From Spirochaetae bacterium HGW-Spirochaetae-4 (GTDB lineage Bacteria > Spirochaetota > Spirochaetia > Sphaerochaetales > Sphaerochaetaceae): 64,000 nucleotides of DNA. The notes beneath the pieces are model-generated. The model had not been told where the DNA came from. It was given only the letters and a program-made list of their open reading frames with translations, and did not search any database. The DNA is taken from positions 1 through 64,000 of the forward strand of contig PGXU01000009.1 in assembly GCA_002839335.1 (NCBI GenBank). Direction: 5' to 3'. The position numbers and the translations under genes are program-made. Positions 1 to 8,868 of the stretch are shown in pieces. Positions within the stretch are counted from its first letter, which is position 1. Every line of letters begins with the position of its first letter.

Positions 1-299
1 TACGCATCCGTTTCTCCCACCTGGGTGCAGGAGTCTTCTCCTCCCAGGGCGGCGTGCAGGATGAGACCGGCCGATTCGGGCCGGAGGATGAAGCTCACTG
101 AGCCCTCCACCGTCACCGCCAGCAGGTCCCGGTTCGTTGCGGTCTTGCTTCCCAGCAGCGAGCCCTCGTCGCCTTTCTCGACGGCCACCTTGATGCTTTC
201 GCTGGTCAGGTCGACCAGAGTCGTGGGACTGGCAGCCTGGGCGAAGGAGCTTTCCTTGCCTGCCTGCAGCCGCGATCCCGTTCCCGTGTAGAATGCCAT
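1..299 (-). CDS. phage tail tube / major tail protein (partial)
   Basis: This is the N-terminal ~99 residues of a gene that runs off the left window edge. It starts MAFYTGTGSRLQAGKESSFA, preceded by an AGAGAGG ribosome site. The opening is typical of siphophage tail tube proteins, which begin with a short ordered segment followed by 'LVDLTSESI.V..EKGDEGSLLGSKT'. It is the last gene of the minus-strand head-tail module, right after the neck and terminator genes, where the tail tube gene normally lies. The rest of the tail module must be to the left. Assignment rests on position and the N-terminal pattern. Confidence 0.6.
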   Translation of the reverse strand, partial: MAFYTGTGSRLQAGKESSFAQAASPTTLVDLTSESIKVAVEKGDEGSLLGSKTATNRDLLAVTVEGSVSFILRPESAGLILHAALGGEDSCTQVGETDA

Positions 300-319
300 G
301 TGCGTTACCTCTCTTGTGT

Positions 320-778
320 TCAGAATTCCTTGGACCACTGCAAATCGATGCTTGCCTCGATGGCCGTGATGGTCGCCGAAGCGGTGACGGCAGGGTAGTA
401 GTCCATGTCGGTGATACGCGCGTCCTCGATGAATCCTCCCAGCGTGGGGTCCCCTCGTAGGAGCAGGTACAGGGCTCCATACAGTGCGAATACACGCTTG
501 ACCAGAATCGCGTTGGGCGCACTCTTGCAGAGGAGAAAGATGGTGGCGCGCATGGTGGCCAGGTCGCTATGCATGCCCAGCGGTTCGAGGTTCTCATAAT
601 CGGGCTGGATGTAAAGCATCGCAGGGCGCCTCATGCTGTCCACATCAGGAAAGTCGATCTCTATGTTCTTATCGTCGAAGTGCTCGATGGAAATTCCCTC
701 TTCGCTCTCCTGCAATCCGACCAAATCGGTGGCAATCACCGCCTTGAGCCTTTCGAGCACCTGCATCTCGGTTATCAT
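320..778 (-). CDS. probable phage tail terminator / minor tail protein
   Basis: 152 residues, acidic, with no membrane segment. The start overlaps the stop of the upstream gp10-like gene (ATGA-type overlap at 775-778), so the two are translationally coupled. In HK97-type phages the gene between the gp10-like neck protein and the tail tube is usually the tail terminator, which caps the tube during assembly. The sequence contains no motif I can name, so the call comes from size and gene order. Confidence 0.45.
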   Translation of the reverse strand: MITEMQVLERLKAVIATDLVGLQESEEGISIEHFDDKNIEIDFPDVDSMRRPAMLYIQPDYENLEPLGMHSDLATMRATIFLLCKSAPNAILVKRVFALYGALYLLLRGDPTLGGFIEDARITDMDYYPAVTASATITAIEASIDLQWSKEF

Positions 779-1293
779 CGTTTACTCTCCTTTTCAATGC
801 GCGCCACTTCCCGCTGCACCAGCTGATCGAGCTTCGTCTTGAAGGCCGTGGAGCTCAGGTATTTCTTCACCGGAGCGGCCACGAAATCGCGCTCGGGAAG
901 CTTCACCGAGTGCACGCGCACCCATTTTCCGTCCTTCTGGAATGTGAGGTATCCTCCGTCCTTGGCAGTGATCCGAGCTCCCTTGGCCAGTGCGTAGCCA
1001 TAGAAGACCTTATCTTTTTCCGATGATGCCTTGGCTTCGACGATGACCGCTTTGCCGCTACGGATCACACGGCGGCTGATGCTCTTGTACAGCGCCCCCG
1101 TACCTTTGGCCAGGCCGTGGGACTTGTAGGTCTTGCGTACCTGGGCTCTTGCGGCCGTGCCGATGCCACCCAGGATACGTCGCATCGCCTTGTGCCGGTT
1201 TGTTCCAAGACCCTCGAGGTAGGAGAGTGCTTCAGCCAGGTCAGTCTCGACCGATACGCTTTCGGTGCTGTATCGTTTTCGTCTGCCGGCCAT
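775..1293 (-). CDS. HK97 gp10-like phage neck / tail-completion protein
   Basis: 172 residues starting MAGRRKRYSTESVSVETDLAE. It is lysine/arginine rich. The central '...AARAQVRKTYKSHGLAKGTGALYKSI' is typical of HK97-gp10/tail-component proteins, which join the head to the tail. The chosen ATG overlaps the stop of the connector gene upstream (TGA at 1295-1297), as expected in a packed structural operon. An in-frame extension upstream runs through the neighbouring gene and is not used. Confidence 0.6.
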   Translation of the reverse strand: MAGRRKRYSTESVSVETDLAEALSYLEGLGTNRHKAMRRILGGIGTAARAQVRKTYKSHGLAKGTGALYKSISRRVIRSGKAVIVEAKASSEKDKVFYGYALAKGARITAKDGGYLTFQKDGKWVRVHSVKLPERDFVAAPVKKYLSSTAFKTKLDQLVQREVARIEKESKR

Positions 1294-1294
1294 G

Positions 1295-1840
1295 TCAGAA
1301 CCCCAGGATGCGCAAGCTGTCCAGCGGTTGGAGGTACTTGCGGTAGTTGCTGTAATTGACGAACGTGCGGCTGTTGTCGGCAAAGCTCTTGCCTGTCAGG
1401 CCGATGTTGCCCCCGGTCTCGCTGAGCATGAGCGTGGCGATACGTAGGATCGAGACGACGATCACCGAAGGCATCTGCCCGATTTCCCATCCAGCGGTGT
1501 AGCTGAGGTGGATGTTGTCTTCCCCGATGGGGAACTTGGTGGTGTGATCCACAAAACGGATATGGTCGTCGCACGGTGCCACCAGCGTGGTATCCACTTT
1601 GACCATCCCCACAGTGAGCGCTTCGACACTGGTGATGTTGCGCGCACGTAGGTACAGACGCCGCGAGCCCGAGCCCGAAGCGACCACATCGGTATACTCC
1701 TGCTGCTTCGGATCGAAGCCCAAGTACGAGGCCACGATATCCTCGGCAGTACAGAGGAAGGCGCCCTTGAGCAGCACGGCCTCGCTTGCGTCCTCGTAGT
1801 TGCCGCTGTAGGTGTCGAACATGGCGATACTGGCAATCAT
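1295..1840 (-). CDS. phage head-tail connector protein
   Basis: 181 residues, with an AAGGAGG ribosome site before the ATG. The layout is an N-terminal helical part, a middle '...RNITSVEALTVG...' beta segment and a C-terminal helix 'PSVIVVSILRIATLMLSE'. This matches gp6-like head-tail adaptors, which form a ring under the portal after packaging. Position between the capsid/head-fibre genes and the gp10-like gene supports this. The exact subfamily is uncertain. Confidence 0.5.
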   Translation of the reverse strand: MIASIAMFDTYSGNYEDASEAVLLKGAFLCTAEDIVASYLGFDPKQQEYTDVVASGSGSRRLYLRARNITSVEALTVGMVKVDTTLVAPCDDHIRFVDHTTKFPIGEDNIHLSYTAGWEIGQMPSVIVVSILRIATLMLSETGGNIGLTGKSFADNSRTFVNYSNYRKYLQPLDSLRILGF

Positions 1841-1903
1841 GCGCTTCCTCCTTCATCGAAATGATGGACACCCCAGCTCTCACCGGGATGCCCCCAAAAT
1901 TTC

Positions 1904-2431
1904 TTATGCTTCGTTTACGGTTACCGTGATCGCCTCGCTTGGGACATCACTGAACGCCTTGGTGGCTCCTGCGGTTGCCTCACTGACGACGCAGTAGTAG
2001 TACGAAGTTCCCGCGCTCGACGTGGACGCCTCATAGGTACTGGCCGTCGCACCGCTGATGAGTGTTCCCCCGGTGTTGGTCGCACCTGTGTTCGCATACC
2101 ATTGGTAGGCCAGCTCTCTGCCGTCAGAAGCGTCTGCTTGTATCCCTAGGACGACCATTTCCCCCATGAGGGCGGCCACTTCAGTTTCCACAAGAGACAC
2201 CGTCAGTGTCGGGACCGTCGGCTCGACCAGGCCCGCAGTCTTAAGGTTGTTGATCAGGACGTTCAAGTCCTTGACCACATTCGCCGCGGTGGAGGCTGTC
2301 GATGCCGGAATGTACGGTATCGGGCACGGGCGCTCGTCGGTGATGATGCAGTCGGCAGCGAGGATGACCTCGCCGCCGATGACCGTCTTTTCACCGCCTT
2401 GTTCGCGGTAGTTCTTCGTGTTGTATCCCAT
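1904..2431 (-). CDS. phage head fibre protein with C-terminal Ig-like domain
   Basis: 175 residues. The N-terminus MGYNTKNYREQGGEKTVIGG has the 'YxEQGGEKxVIGG' opening that marks siphophage head-fibre/decoration proteins. A short linker (about residues 45-70, with paired 'NVLINNLKTAGLV') follows. Residues ~75-175 form a bacterial Ig-like fold with the 'YQWYANTGATNTGG...YYCVVSEA' signature (Trp core, paired beta strands). Such Ig domains on capsids are thought to help phage stick to glycans or mucus. It lies directly downstream of the major capsid gene, the usual position. Confidence 0.65.
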   Translation of the reverse strand: MGYNTKNYREQGGEKTVIGGEVILAADCIITDERPCPIPYIPASTASTAANVVKDLNVLINNLKTAGLVEPTVPTLTVSLVETEVAALMGEMVVLGIQADASDGRELAYQWYANTGATNTGGTLISGATASTYEASTSSAGTSYYYCVVSEATAGATKAFSDVPSEAITVTVNEA

Positions 2432-2443
2432 CAGGTGCCTCCC

Positions 2444-3646
2444 TTAGGCTTTCTGCACGAGGACCTTGACGGCCTCGCCGAGGATCAGTCGCCCGTCCAC
2501 GCGCTGGGACCCGAGGAATCCCACCTGGCCGGTCGGGGCGAACAGTTCTCCCAAACGCTTGAAGGTGCGTCCCTGGCGGTCGGCGATCCAGTAGTACGAG
2601 AAGTCCCCGAAGGCCACCGTCTTCGCACCGCTTGCGATCTCGGGCATGTACGCCGAGGTCCTCACCGGGCGGCCGAGGATGGTGTCGGGCTCCTTGGCCA
2701 CCAGCGAGGGTTGCCAGATGTACTGCCCGTTGCCGTCCTTGAGCTTGCGGATCGCCTTGATGGTGGCGTCGTTGGTCAGCCACACCGCGTCCTTGCGGTA
2801 CGGAGAGCGCAGCGCATGGTACAGGTCGATGACCTCGTCGCACGTCAGTGCGGTGGCCGAGGCCGCGGTGACGCCCACCTGCGCACCCCCGGCGGCCGCG
2901 AGGATGCCCAGCGGCTTGCCCGATCCGTCGCCGCTGAAGAACGCGGCCTCCTCCTTGGCCCCGATGCGGCGGGCGAACTCGGTGGCGATGTAGGACTCGA
3001 TGTCGAACACGCTGTCGTTGATCAGCTCCTCGCTCACCTTGATGATCGTGCCCAGCTTGTAGGCGCTGATGGTCACCTGCCCGAAGCTGTCGTCGCTCTC
3101 CGGATAGGTCCCCTCCTCGTCGATCCATGCCGCCTCGCCCTTGCTGGTGGAAATCGGGATCTTGCGGTCGCCGCTTGCGGTCTGGATGAGATGCGCGATC
3201 GATCGGAAGATGTTCTCATCCTTCAGCGACTCGACGATGGTGCGTTCGAACTCGTCGGGCACCAGGTAGCCGCCCTCGGTGTCGGTGCCCACCTGCAGCG
3301 CGTTCTTCACCTCGAACTCGTTGCCCTGGCGCCTCATGTGGTTCCAGAATGCCGAGCGGTACTCCTGCGATGCCCGTCCCGCCTTCTTTTCTGCTTTCGG
3401 GGCATTCTCGGGGCGGCTGGTGATGGGATAGCCCACGTGTGCGTTCAGCTCCCGCTCGAACGCCTCGATGCGCTCCTGCCGTTCGATCTCGGCTCCCAGG
3501 TCCACGATCTCCTTCTCCATCCGCTCGTACGTCGCGGTATCCTCGGCGCCCAGGATGCCCTTGTCGTTGCGCCTCGAGTCGAGGAATGCCTTCGCCTGTT
3601 CCCAGGCCTTCGCGCGCTGGGCGCGCATGTCGTTGATCTTTCCCAT
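2444..3646 (-). CDS. HK97-family major capsid protein
   Basis: 400 residues, the usual size for an HK97-fold precursor. Residues 1-~100 are a charged coiled coil (MGKINDMRAQRAKAWEQAKA) that acts as the scaffold (delta) domain and is normally removed by the prohead protease encoded next door. Residues ~115-400 carry the capsid signature, including 'DTEGGYLVPDEFERTIVESL', 'GDGSGKPLGIL' and a C-terminal 'RVDGRLILGEAVKVL'. It follows portal and protease in the standard order. Confidence 0.93.
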   Translation of the reverse strand: MGKINDMRAQRAKAWEQAKAFLDSRRNDKGILGAEDTATYERMEKEIVDLGAEIERQERIEAFERELNAHVGYPITSRPENAPKAEKKAGRASQEYRSAFWNHMRRQGNEFEVKNALQVGTDTEGGYLVPDEFERTIVESLKDENIFRSIAHLIQTASGDRKIPISTSKGEAAWIDEEGTYPESDDSFGQVTISAYKLGTIIKVSEELINDSVFDIESYIATEFARRIGAKEEAAFFSGDGSGKPLGILAAAGGAQVGVTAASATALTCDEVIDLYHALRSPYRKDAVWLTNDATIKAIRKLKDGNGQYIWQPSLVAKEPDTILGRPVRTSAYMPEIASGAKTVAFGDFSYYWIADRQGRTFKRLGELFAPTGQVGFLGSQRVDGRLILGEAVKVLVQKA

Positions 3647-3656
3647 GTGTTCTCTC

Positions 3657-4385
3657 CTAGTGGGGTTTGATGAGATTCAGCCGTGTCTCGAGTTCGTCGA
3701 GGGCGGCTGTGCCTGCTTCAGGTGGCGCCTGGTCCGTCGTGTGCGCATGCGTTGTGGTGATCTTGTTCAGAAGCGAGAGCTGCGAGGTGCGCATCGAGAA
3801 CGCGTACGATGCCTCGTTCGAGGCCTTCTTCGCATCCTCGAGGATCGCATCGGCGAAGCCCAGCTCGATGGCCTTCTTCGCGTTCATCCATGTCTCGTTG
3901 TCCATCAGGTGGCTGATCTTCGCGCGGGTGAGGTTCGTCTTGATCTCGTAGGCGTTGATGATGCTTTCCTTCACCTCGTCCAGCATGCCGATGGCCTTCT
4001 GCATGTCCTCATGGTTGCCGTAGGCTCCGGTCATGGGGTTGTGGATCATCATGAGCGCGGTGGGTGCCATGAGCACCCTCGTGCCCGCCATCGCGATCAC
4101 CGAGGCCGCGCTCGCGGCGATCCCGTCGATCTTCACCGTGATTGCCCCCGGATAGTCCATGAGCATCGCGTGGATGCGGCTGGCCGCGATGCAATCCCCT
4201 CCGGGGCTGTTGATCCAGATGGTCACCTCGCCGCTGTCGGCAAACAGCTCATCGCGGAACTGCTCGGGGGTGACATCATCATCGAACCAACTCTCCTCGG
4301 CGATCGTGCCCGAAAGCTCAAGGATTCTCGCTGTGCCTTCGTCTTCGCCCCGGTTTTTCCATTGCCAGAACTTCCTGTTCTTCAT
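3657..4385 (-). CDS. ClpP-like prohead protease
   Basis: 242 residues starting MKNRKFWQWKNRGEDEG, after an AGGAGAG ribosome site; a longer in-frame extension inside the portal gene is rejected. The fold is the phage ClpP/S49 type: 'WINSPGGDCIAASRI', the Ser nucleophile segment 'GIAASAASVIAMAG' and the His segment 'MMIHNPMTGAYGN'. It matures the capsid by cutting off the scaffold domain. It overlaps the portal gene end by 68 bases and lies just upstream of the capsid gene, the classic order. Confidence 0.9.
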   Translation of the reverse strand: MKNRKFWQWKNRGEDEGTARILELSGTIAEESWFDDDVTPEQFRDELFADSGEVTIWINSPGGDCIAASRIHAMLMDYPGAITVKIDGIAASAASVIAMAGTRVLMAPTALMMIHNPMTGAYGNHEDMQKAIGMLDEVKESIINAYEIKTNLTRAKISHLMDNETWMNAKKAIELGFADAILEDAKKASNEASYAFSMRTSQLSLLNKITTTHAHTTDQAPPEAGTAALDELETRLNLIKPH

Positions 4386-5646
4386 TACTCTCCTCCTGGG
4401 ATGTGTCCGTTGACTTGTCTGCGAATGCCCCGGCCCGCGAAAGGGGGAGCATGTTTCCGTTGATGAGGTAGAGGTTCCCCCCGTCCCCGTCGGCGATGAG
4501 GTCCATGTCCTCCAGGGAGCGGATATCGTTGGCACTCATCCAGCCGTTCTGGCGCGCGGTGGCATACCCGCCCATGCGGCTCTGGTAATCACCGCGGAGC
4601 AGCCCCTCGACGTTGAAGCGGAAGAAGTGCGTCTGCTTCTCCTCAGATGCCAACAGCGCACGCGAGAGGGCCTGCTCCCAGCGGATCACCCAGGGGTCGA
4701 GGGTGTACTTGACGAACTCCAGCGACTGTTGCTCGATGTTGCTGAACGAGGATTTTTCCAGGTCCCCCACCATGTGCGGCGGCACGCGGAAGATGCGCGC
4801 GATCTCGTTGATCTGGAACTTGCGTGTCTGCAAAAACTGCGCCTGCTCGGGTGAGATCGAGATGGGGGTGTATTTCATTCCCTCCTCGAGCACCGCGACC
4901 TTGTGCGAGTTGGACGAGCCGCCGAACTGGCCTTGCCACGTATCGCGGAGGCGCGAGGGATCCTTCACCGTTCCCGGGTGCTCCAGCACCCCGCTTGGAG
5001 CGGCCCCGTTGGCGAAGAACTTGGCCCCATACTCCTCACAGGCGATCGCCATGCCGATGGCGTTCTTGGCCATCGCGATGGGCGAGTAGCCCACCAGACC
5101 GTCGAAGCCCAGGCCCGGTATGTGCAGCACCTCGGAGGCGTCCAGTACCACCGAAGTGCCTTTCATCGTCGGTGCATCCTCGGCGCTGGTGGTATATTGG
5201 TAGTAGAGCTTGCCGCTCTTGTCGCGGTCCACCTGCATGCGGTTGGGCATCAGCGGGTACAGCGCGGCAACCTGGCCCTTGCCGTTTCGGATGATCTGCG
5301 CATAGGCGTTGCCCCAGAGCAGCAGGTGGGTCATGAGCGTCTCGCGGAACACGAAGCTGGTCATCTCCGCATTGGGCTCGCTGTGCAGCAGGGTGTACAG
5401 CGGGTGCTCCTTCGCCTTGTGTTTGCTTGCATCGTTGCCATGCCGGTACAGGTGCAGCGGCAGGCCGGCGATCGCCTCGGCGAGGATGCGCACGCAGGCA
5501 TAGACCGCCGTCATCTGCATCGAGGAGCGTTCGTTGACCGCCTTGCCGCTGGTTGAACCGCCGAATAAGAAGCTGTATGAGGACCCGAGGGTCCTGTTCT
5601 GCGGCTTGTCGCGAGTCCTCGCGACCAGTTTTCCGATGAGTCCCAT
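4318..5646 (-). CDS. phage portal protein (HK97 type)
   Basis: 442 residues starting MGLIGKLVARTRDKPQNRT. Portal signatures are present: 'VYACVRILAEAIAGLPLHLYR', 'LLWGNAYAQIIRNGKG', 'FFANGAAPSGVLEHPG' and 'IARIFRVPPHMVGDLEKSSFSNIEQ'. The dodecameric portal is the DNA entry vertex and docks the terminase. The 3' end overlaps the protease gene by 68 bases, so both reading frames carry coding information there; the C-terminal tail is glutamate rich then basic. Confidence 0.95.
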   Translation of the reverse strand: MGLIGKLVARTRDKPQNRTLGSSYSFLFGGSTSGKAVNERSSMQMTAVYACVRILAEAIAGLPLHLYRHGNDASKHKAKEHPLYTLLHSEPNAEMTSFVFRETLMTHLLLWGNAYAQIIRNGKGQVAALYPLMPNRMQVDRDKSGKLYYQYTTSAEDAPTMKGTSVVLDASEVLHIPGLGFDGLVGYSPIAMAKNAIGMAIACEEYGAKFFANGAAPSGVLEHPGTVKDPSRLRDTWQGQFGGSSNSHKVAVLEEGMKYTPISISPEQAQFLQTRKFQINEIARIFRVPPHMVGDLEKSSFSNIEQQSLEFVKYTLDPWVIRWEQALSRALLASEEKQTHFFRFNVEGLLRGDYQSRMGGYATARQNGWMSANDIRSLEDMDLIADGDGGNLYLINGNMLPLSRAGAFADKSTDTSQEESNEEQEVLAMEKPGRRRRHSENP

Positions 5647-5666
5647 GTGTGTATGTCTCCTGGATG

Positions 5667-7268
5667 TCAGATGAAGAGGATTCCCCTCTGCTCGTAGACT
5701 GATTCGCGAACCTCGTTGCCGCACCTGATCGCCCGGTCCAGTGCCATGATCGCGGCCACCGCTCCGTCGATCTTCTCGGTGGACTTCTGCTTGTCGGGCT
5801 TGATGTTCCCAGCCGGATCGGTGCGGATGAAAATGTTGTCCATCATCCAGCGAAGCACCGGATGTCCCGCATGCGCGATGCTTTTCCCCAACACCAGCTT
5901 CATCAGCTCCTTGGTCGGCGGGCTCATGTCCTTGAACCCCTGGCCGAAGGGAACCACCGTGAAGCCCATGCCCTCGAGGTTCTGCACCATCTGCACGGCT
6001 CCCCAGCGGTCGAAGGCGATCTCGCGGATGTTGTATCTCTTGCCCAGCTCGTCGATGAAAGCCTCGATGAAGCCGTAGTGCACCACGTTGCCCTCGGTGG
6101 TTTGGATATGACCGGTTCGTTCCCACACGTCGTAGGGCACATGGTCGCGCCTCACGCGCAAGGCGATGCTGTCCTCGGGTATCCAGAACCAGGGGAGGAT
6201 CATGAACTTCTCCTGTTCGTCCCGGGGAGGGAACACCAGCACGAAGGCGGTGATGTCGGTGGTGCTCGAGAGGTCGAGCCCTCCGTAGCAGACCCTGCCT
6301 TCCAATGCCGTCCCGTCCACCGGGAAGTCGCACTGGTCCCACTTCTCCATCGGCATCCAGCGCACCGCCTGCTTGACCCACTGGTTGAGCCGAAGCTGCC
6401 TGAACACGTTCTCTTCACCCGGGTTCTGGCGCGCGCTGTCGCAGGCTGCCTTCACCTTCTCGAGGGCGATGGTGTGTCCCAGCGACGGATTGGCCTTCTT
6501 CCAGGTCTTCGCATCGGTCCAGTCGTCGTTCTCCTCGGCGCCGTAGATCACCGGGTAGAAGGTCGCATCGTGTTTGCGACCCTCGATGAGGTCGCGTGCC
6601 TTCTGGTGCTGCTCGTAGCAGATGGAGTGCTGGTCGGTGCCCGCGGTGGTGATGAGGAAGAACAGCGGCTGCGAGCGTGCGTCGCCGGAGCCCTTGGTCA
6701 TGACGTCGAAGAGCTTCCTGTTCGGCTGGGTGTGCAGCTCGTCGAAGACCACCCCGTGGATGTTGAACCCGTGCTTGGAGTAGGCCTCGGCGCTCAGCAC
6801 CTGGTAGAAGCTGTTCGTCGGCTGGTACACGATGCGCTTGGTCGCCGCGAGGATCTTCACGCGCCGGTTCAGCGAGGGGCACATGCGCACCATGTCGGCG
6901 GCCACCTCGAACACGATCGAGGCCTGCTGGCGGTCGGCCGCGCATCCGTAGACCTCCGCTCGCTCCTCGAAGTCGGCGCAGGTGAGCAGCAGGGCCACCG
7001 CGGCGGCGAGCTCGCTCTTGCCGTTCTTCTTGGGGATCTCGATGTAGGCGGTGTTGAACTGCCGGTATCCGTCCGGCTTCACGATGCCGAAGAGGTCTCG
7101 GATGATCCGCTCCTGCCACGGAAGCAGCAGGAAGGGCTTTCCCGCCCACACCCCCTTGGTGTGCCTGAGGCTCTGGATGAACTGCACCGCGCGGTCGGCC
7201 TTGTCCTTGTCGTAGGTCGAGTCCTTTGCCATGAACGGCGTGGGCTTGTAGGTCTTCATCGGTTTCAT
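5667..7268 (-). CDS. phage terminase large subunit
   Basis: 533 residues. The N-terminal packaging ATPase has a Walker A-type 'IPKKNGKSE' (about residues 78-86) and a Walker B 'VVFDELHTQ'. The C-terminal nuclease carries acidic clusters at 'YGGLDLSSTTDITAFV' and 'IAFDRWGAVQMVQ'. It pumps DNA into the prohead and cuts the concatemer. The gene is full length. Its small-subunit partner is not adjacent but more than 5 kb upstream at 12736-13275, separated by an accessory and lysis block. Confidence 0.95.
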   Translation of the reverse strand: MKPMKTYKPTPFMAKDSTYDKDKADRAVQFIQSLRHTKGVWAGKPFLLLPWQERIIRDLFGIVKPDGYRQFNTAYIEIPKKNGKSELAAAVALLLTCADFEERAEVYGCAADRQQASIVFEVAADMVRMCPSLNRRVKILAATKRIVYQPTNSFYQVLSAEAYSKHGFNIHGVVFDELHTQPNRKLFDVMTKGSGDARSQPLFFLITTAGTDQHSICYEQHQKARDLIEGRKHDATFYPVIYGAEENDDWTDAKTWKKANPSLGHTIALEKVKAACDSARQNPGEENVFRQLRLNQWVKQAVRWMPMEKWDQCDFPVDGTALEGRVCYGGLDLSSTTDITAFVLVFPPRDEQEKFMILPWFWIPEDSIALRVRRDHVPYDVWERTGHIQTTEGNVVHYGFIEAFIDELGKRYNIREIAFDRWGAVQMVQNLEGMGFTVVPFGQGFKDMSPPTKELMKLVLGKSIAHAGHPVLRWMMDNIFIRTDPAGNIKPDKQKSTEKIDGAVAAIMALDRAIRCGNEVRESVYEQRGILFI

Positions 7269-7284
7269 GGCATTCCTGTCTATA

Positions 7285-7312
7285 TGGAAAGAAGACCCCG
7301 GAGGGTCTTCGG
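7285..7312 (-). terminator. hairpin downstream of the accessory cassette (possible weak terminator)
   Basis: On the minus strand the stem AAGACCC/GGGTCTT encloses CTCCG and is followed by a short pyrimidine run. It lies between the gamma-glutamylcyclotransferase stop and the large terminase start, so it could trim read-through between the accessory cassette and the packaging genes. The U-tract is short. Confidence 0.3.
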
Positions 7313-7344
7313 TTGGGCTTTCCGTGGAAATTAGGAACGTTCAG

Positions 7345-7788
7345 CTATTGAACGCTCTCCGTCGTACGCATCACCGCCTCCTTGAGGATCGCCTCGTCGA
7401 AGCCGCAGTCGCGGTAGCCATGCAGGATGGTCGCGTAGTAATACGCACCCGGCATCGCCGGAGGGGGACCATCGTTCATGACGTAGGCCATCGCCACCAA
7501 CTCATCACCGTCAAGGTCCACGGTCAGCTGCTCCTTGCGGTACAGGTGCGGATATCCCTCGTAGCGGTCCAGTGCCTGCTCGCACCTTTTGGTGATCTCC
7601 CACAGCAACACGGGAACCGCAGATCCCCTCTCTTGCTCGATGGTGGCCACGCCGCTGTGGCGGCCTCCCCGGAACACCAGCCGGTAGTCGGGCAGCATCG
7701 TGGTTCCGATCACCGTGGCATCGGGACATCGGTAGGCCATCTGCTCGAGGTTCAGGTTGCTTCCGTAGGCCAGGTAGACTTTCTTCAT
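7345..7788 (-). CDS. gamma-glutamylcyclotransferase (AIG2/GGCT family)
   Basis: 147 residues starting MKKVYLAYGSNLNLEQMAYR, with a GGAG site upstream. 'YLAYGSNLN' is the substrate-binding loop of the GGCT fold, and the acidic catalytic residue is expected near 'ALDRYEGYPHLY' (E in 'YEGYP'). Members release 5-oxoproline from gamma-glutamyl amines. It follows an amidoligase gene. Pairing of these two families in phages and mobile elements is known from comparative genomics and suggests making and trimming of a gamma-glutamyl-type bond. The true substrate is unknown. Confidence 0.85.
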   Translation of the reverse strand: MKKVYLAYGSNLNLEQMAYRCPDATVIGTTMLPDYRLVFRGGRHSGVATIEQERGSAVPVLLWEITKRCEQALDRYEGYPHLYRKEQLTVDLDGDELVAMAYVMNDGPPPAMPGAYYYATILHGYRDCGFDEAILKEAVMRTTESVQ

Positions 7789-7825
7789 GGTTGTATCACT
7801 CCTTCGATCGGTTTCTACCACCCCA

Positions 7826-7844
7826 AGGGCGGTAGAGCCGCCCT
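7826..7844. other. GC hairpin between amidoligase and GGCT genes
   Basis: Perfect 7-bp stem AGGGCGG/CCGCCCT around TAGAG in the 79-base gap between the two genes. There is no U-tract, so it is more likely an mRNA processing or stability hairpin than a terminator. Confidence 0.3.
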
Positions 7845-7867
7845 CAAGGTTTCAAGAAGTCGCCCCT

Positions 7868-8773
7868 TCAGGCTGCGATGCGCCGTCTCCACGCGGCATT
7901 TCCCGACAGCCGCTTGCACAGATGTTCGCGGCAGGCTTTGAACTCATCACCGATGAGGCCGAGGCGGTTGAGGTAGGTGCGCATCGCGAACTTCTCGTTC
8001 TCGGCTTGGGGCTTTTTGGTGCTTGCCGAACTCTGCGTGAGCGCTTGGGTGTTCAGCGCGAGGGCGAACACGATGTAGCTCCTGACCTCCCCGGCGTGGA
8101 GCGTGCTGTTGAAGCCGCGCAGCTCCACCGTATGGTGGCCGTGGAAAAACGCATGAAGGTTGCAAAAATGATACCTGCTCTGATGGTAATGGGCTTCGCG
8201 GCTGCCTTGGTATCCTGCGTACCAGATGCTCTCGATCTCGGCGAAGGTGGCTGGCTTGGCGCGGTTCATGGTAGCCACCAGGTGCTCGTCCATCTTCTTG
8301 CAATACCGTGCCCGCTGGGCTTCGATGCCAAGGGCCTTGTAGAACAGGTCGTTTCGGGCATGGATGATGTTCACGAAGTTTCTGATCGAGCGCGGTGTGT
8401 GGGACGCTCCGTCGAGATGGACGTGGATGCCGCAGGAGCTGTTGGTGAACGCTCCGGCCTTTCTGAGCGCCCTGACGACCTCCTGCAGGTTCTCGATGTC
8501 GGCCTCGTAGGTGAGGATCGGGCTGACCAGCTCGACGCTGTACAGCCGTGATGCGCTCTCGGTCATCCTGCCCCGCTTGGTCTCGCACCTGATCGAGCCG
8601 TCGTAGGTGAACTTCCAGGTCCTGCCGTCGGAAGTGGCAAGCTCGTAGGTGTCGTAGTAGGAGCCGCCATAGCAGAGCTCCCCACCGAGGACCGTCTGTG
8701 CCGCAAGGGCCGCGTCCTTGCGGGTGATGCCCGTTATCTCGATCTCGATTCCGAACCGTGTCGCCTTGTCCAT
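7868..8773 (-). CDS. phage-encoded amidoligase (ATP-grasp-like, DUF3715/PF12224 type)
   Basis: 301 residues starting MDKATRFGIEIEITGITRKD; an upstream in-frame extension lacks a ribosome site. Family motifs are 'FGIEIEITG' near the N-terminus, 'SYYDTYELATSDGRTWKF..D.S', 'VELVSPIL' and the central 'SSCGIHVHLDG', with a C-terminal 'HHTVELRGFNSTLHAGEV'. These are the glutamine-synthetase-like beta strands that bind Mg-ATP and the carboxylate substrate. Amidoligases join an amine to a carboxyl group. The adjacent GGCT and DUF4314 genes form a conserved trio; a role in modifying cell wall or phage/host protein is inference. Confidence 0.85.
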   Translation of the reverse strand: MDKATRFGIEIEITGITRKDAALAAQTVLGGELCYGGSYYDTYELATSDGRTWKFTYDGSIRCETKRGRMTESASRLYSVELVSPILTYEADIENLQEVVRALRKAGAFTNSSCGIHVHLDGASHTPRSIRNFVNIIHARNDLFYKALGIEAQRARYCKKMDEHLVATMNRAKPATFAEIESIWYAGYQGSREAHYHQSRYHFCNLHAFFHGHHTVELRGFNSTLHAGEVRSYIVFALALNTQALTQSSASTKKPQAENEKFAMRTYLNRLGLIGDEFKACREHLCKRLSGNAAWRRRIAA

Positions 8774-8868
8774 GCTCTCTACCTCTCTTTGGTGTGTGTT
8801 TCTTTTCGTACTGTAGTAATCACTCAAAGAGGAATAGATAGCAAGTGTATATATGCGAATAAGATACA

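Noticed and set aside
2399-3670. 423-codon plus-strand frame opposite the capsid gene
   Set aside because: Antisense shadow of the major capsid gene with low-complexity composition.
5862-7334. 490-codon open frame on the plus strand opposite the large terminase
   Set aside because: GC-rich antisense shadow; no ribosome site or domain; the minus strand has a clear terminase.
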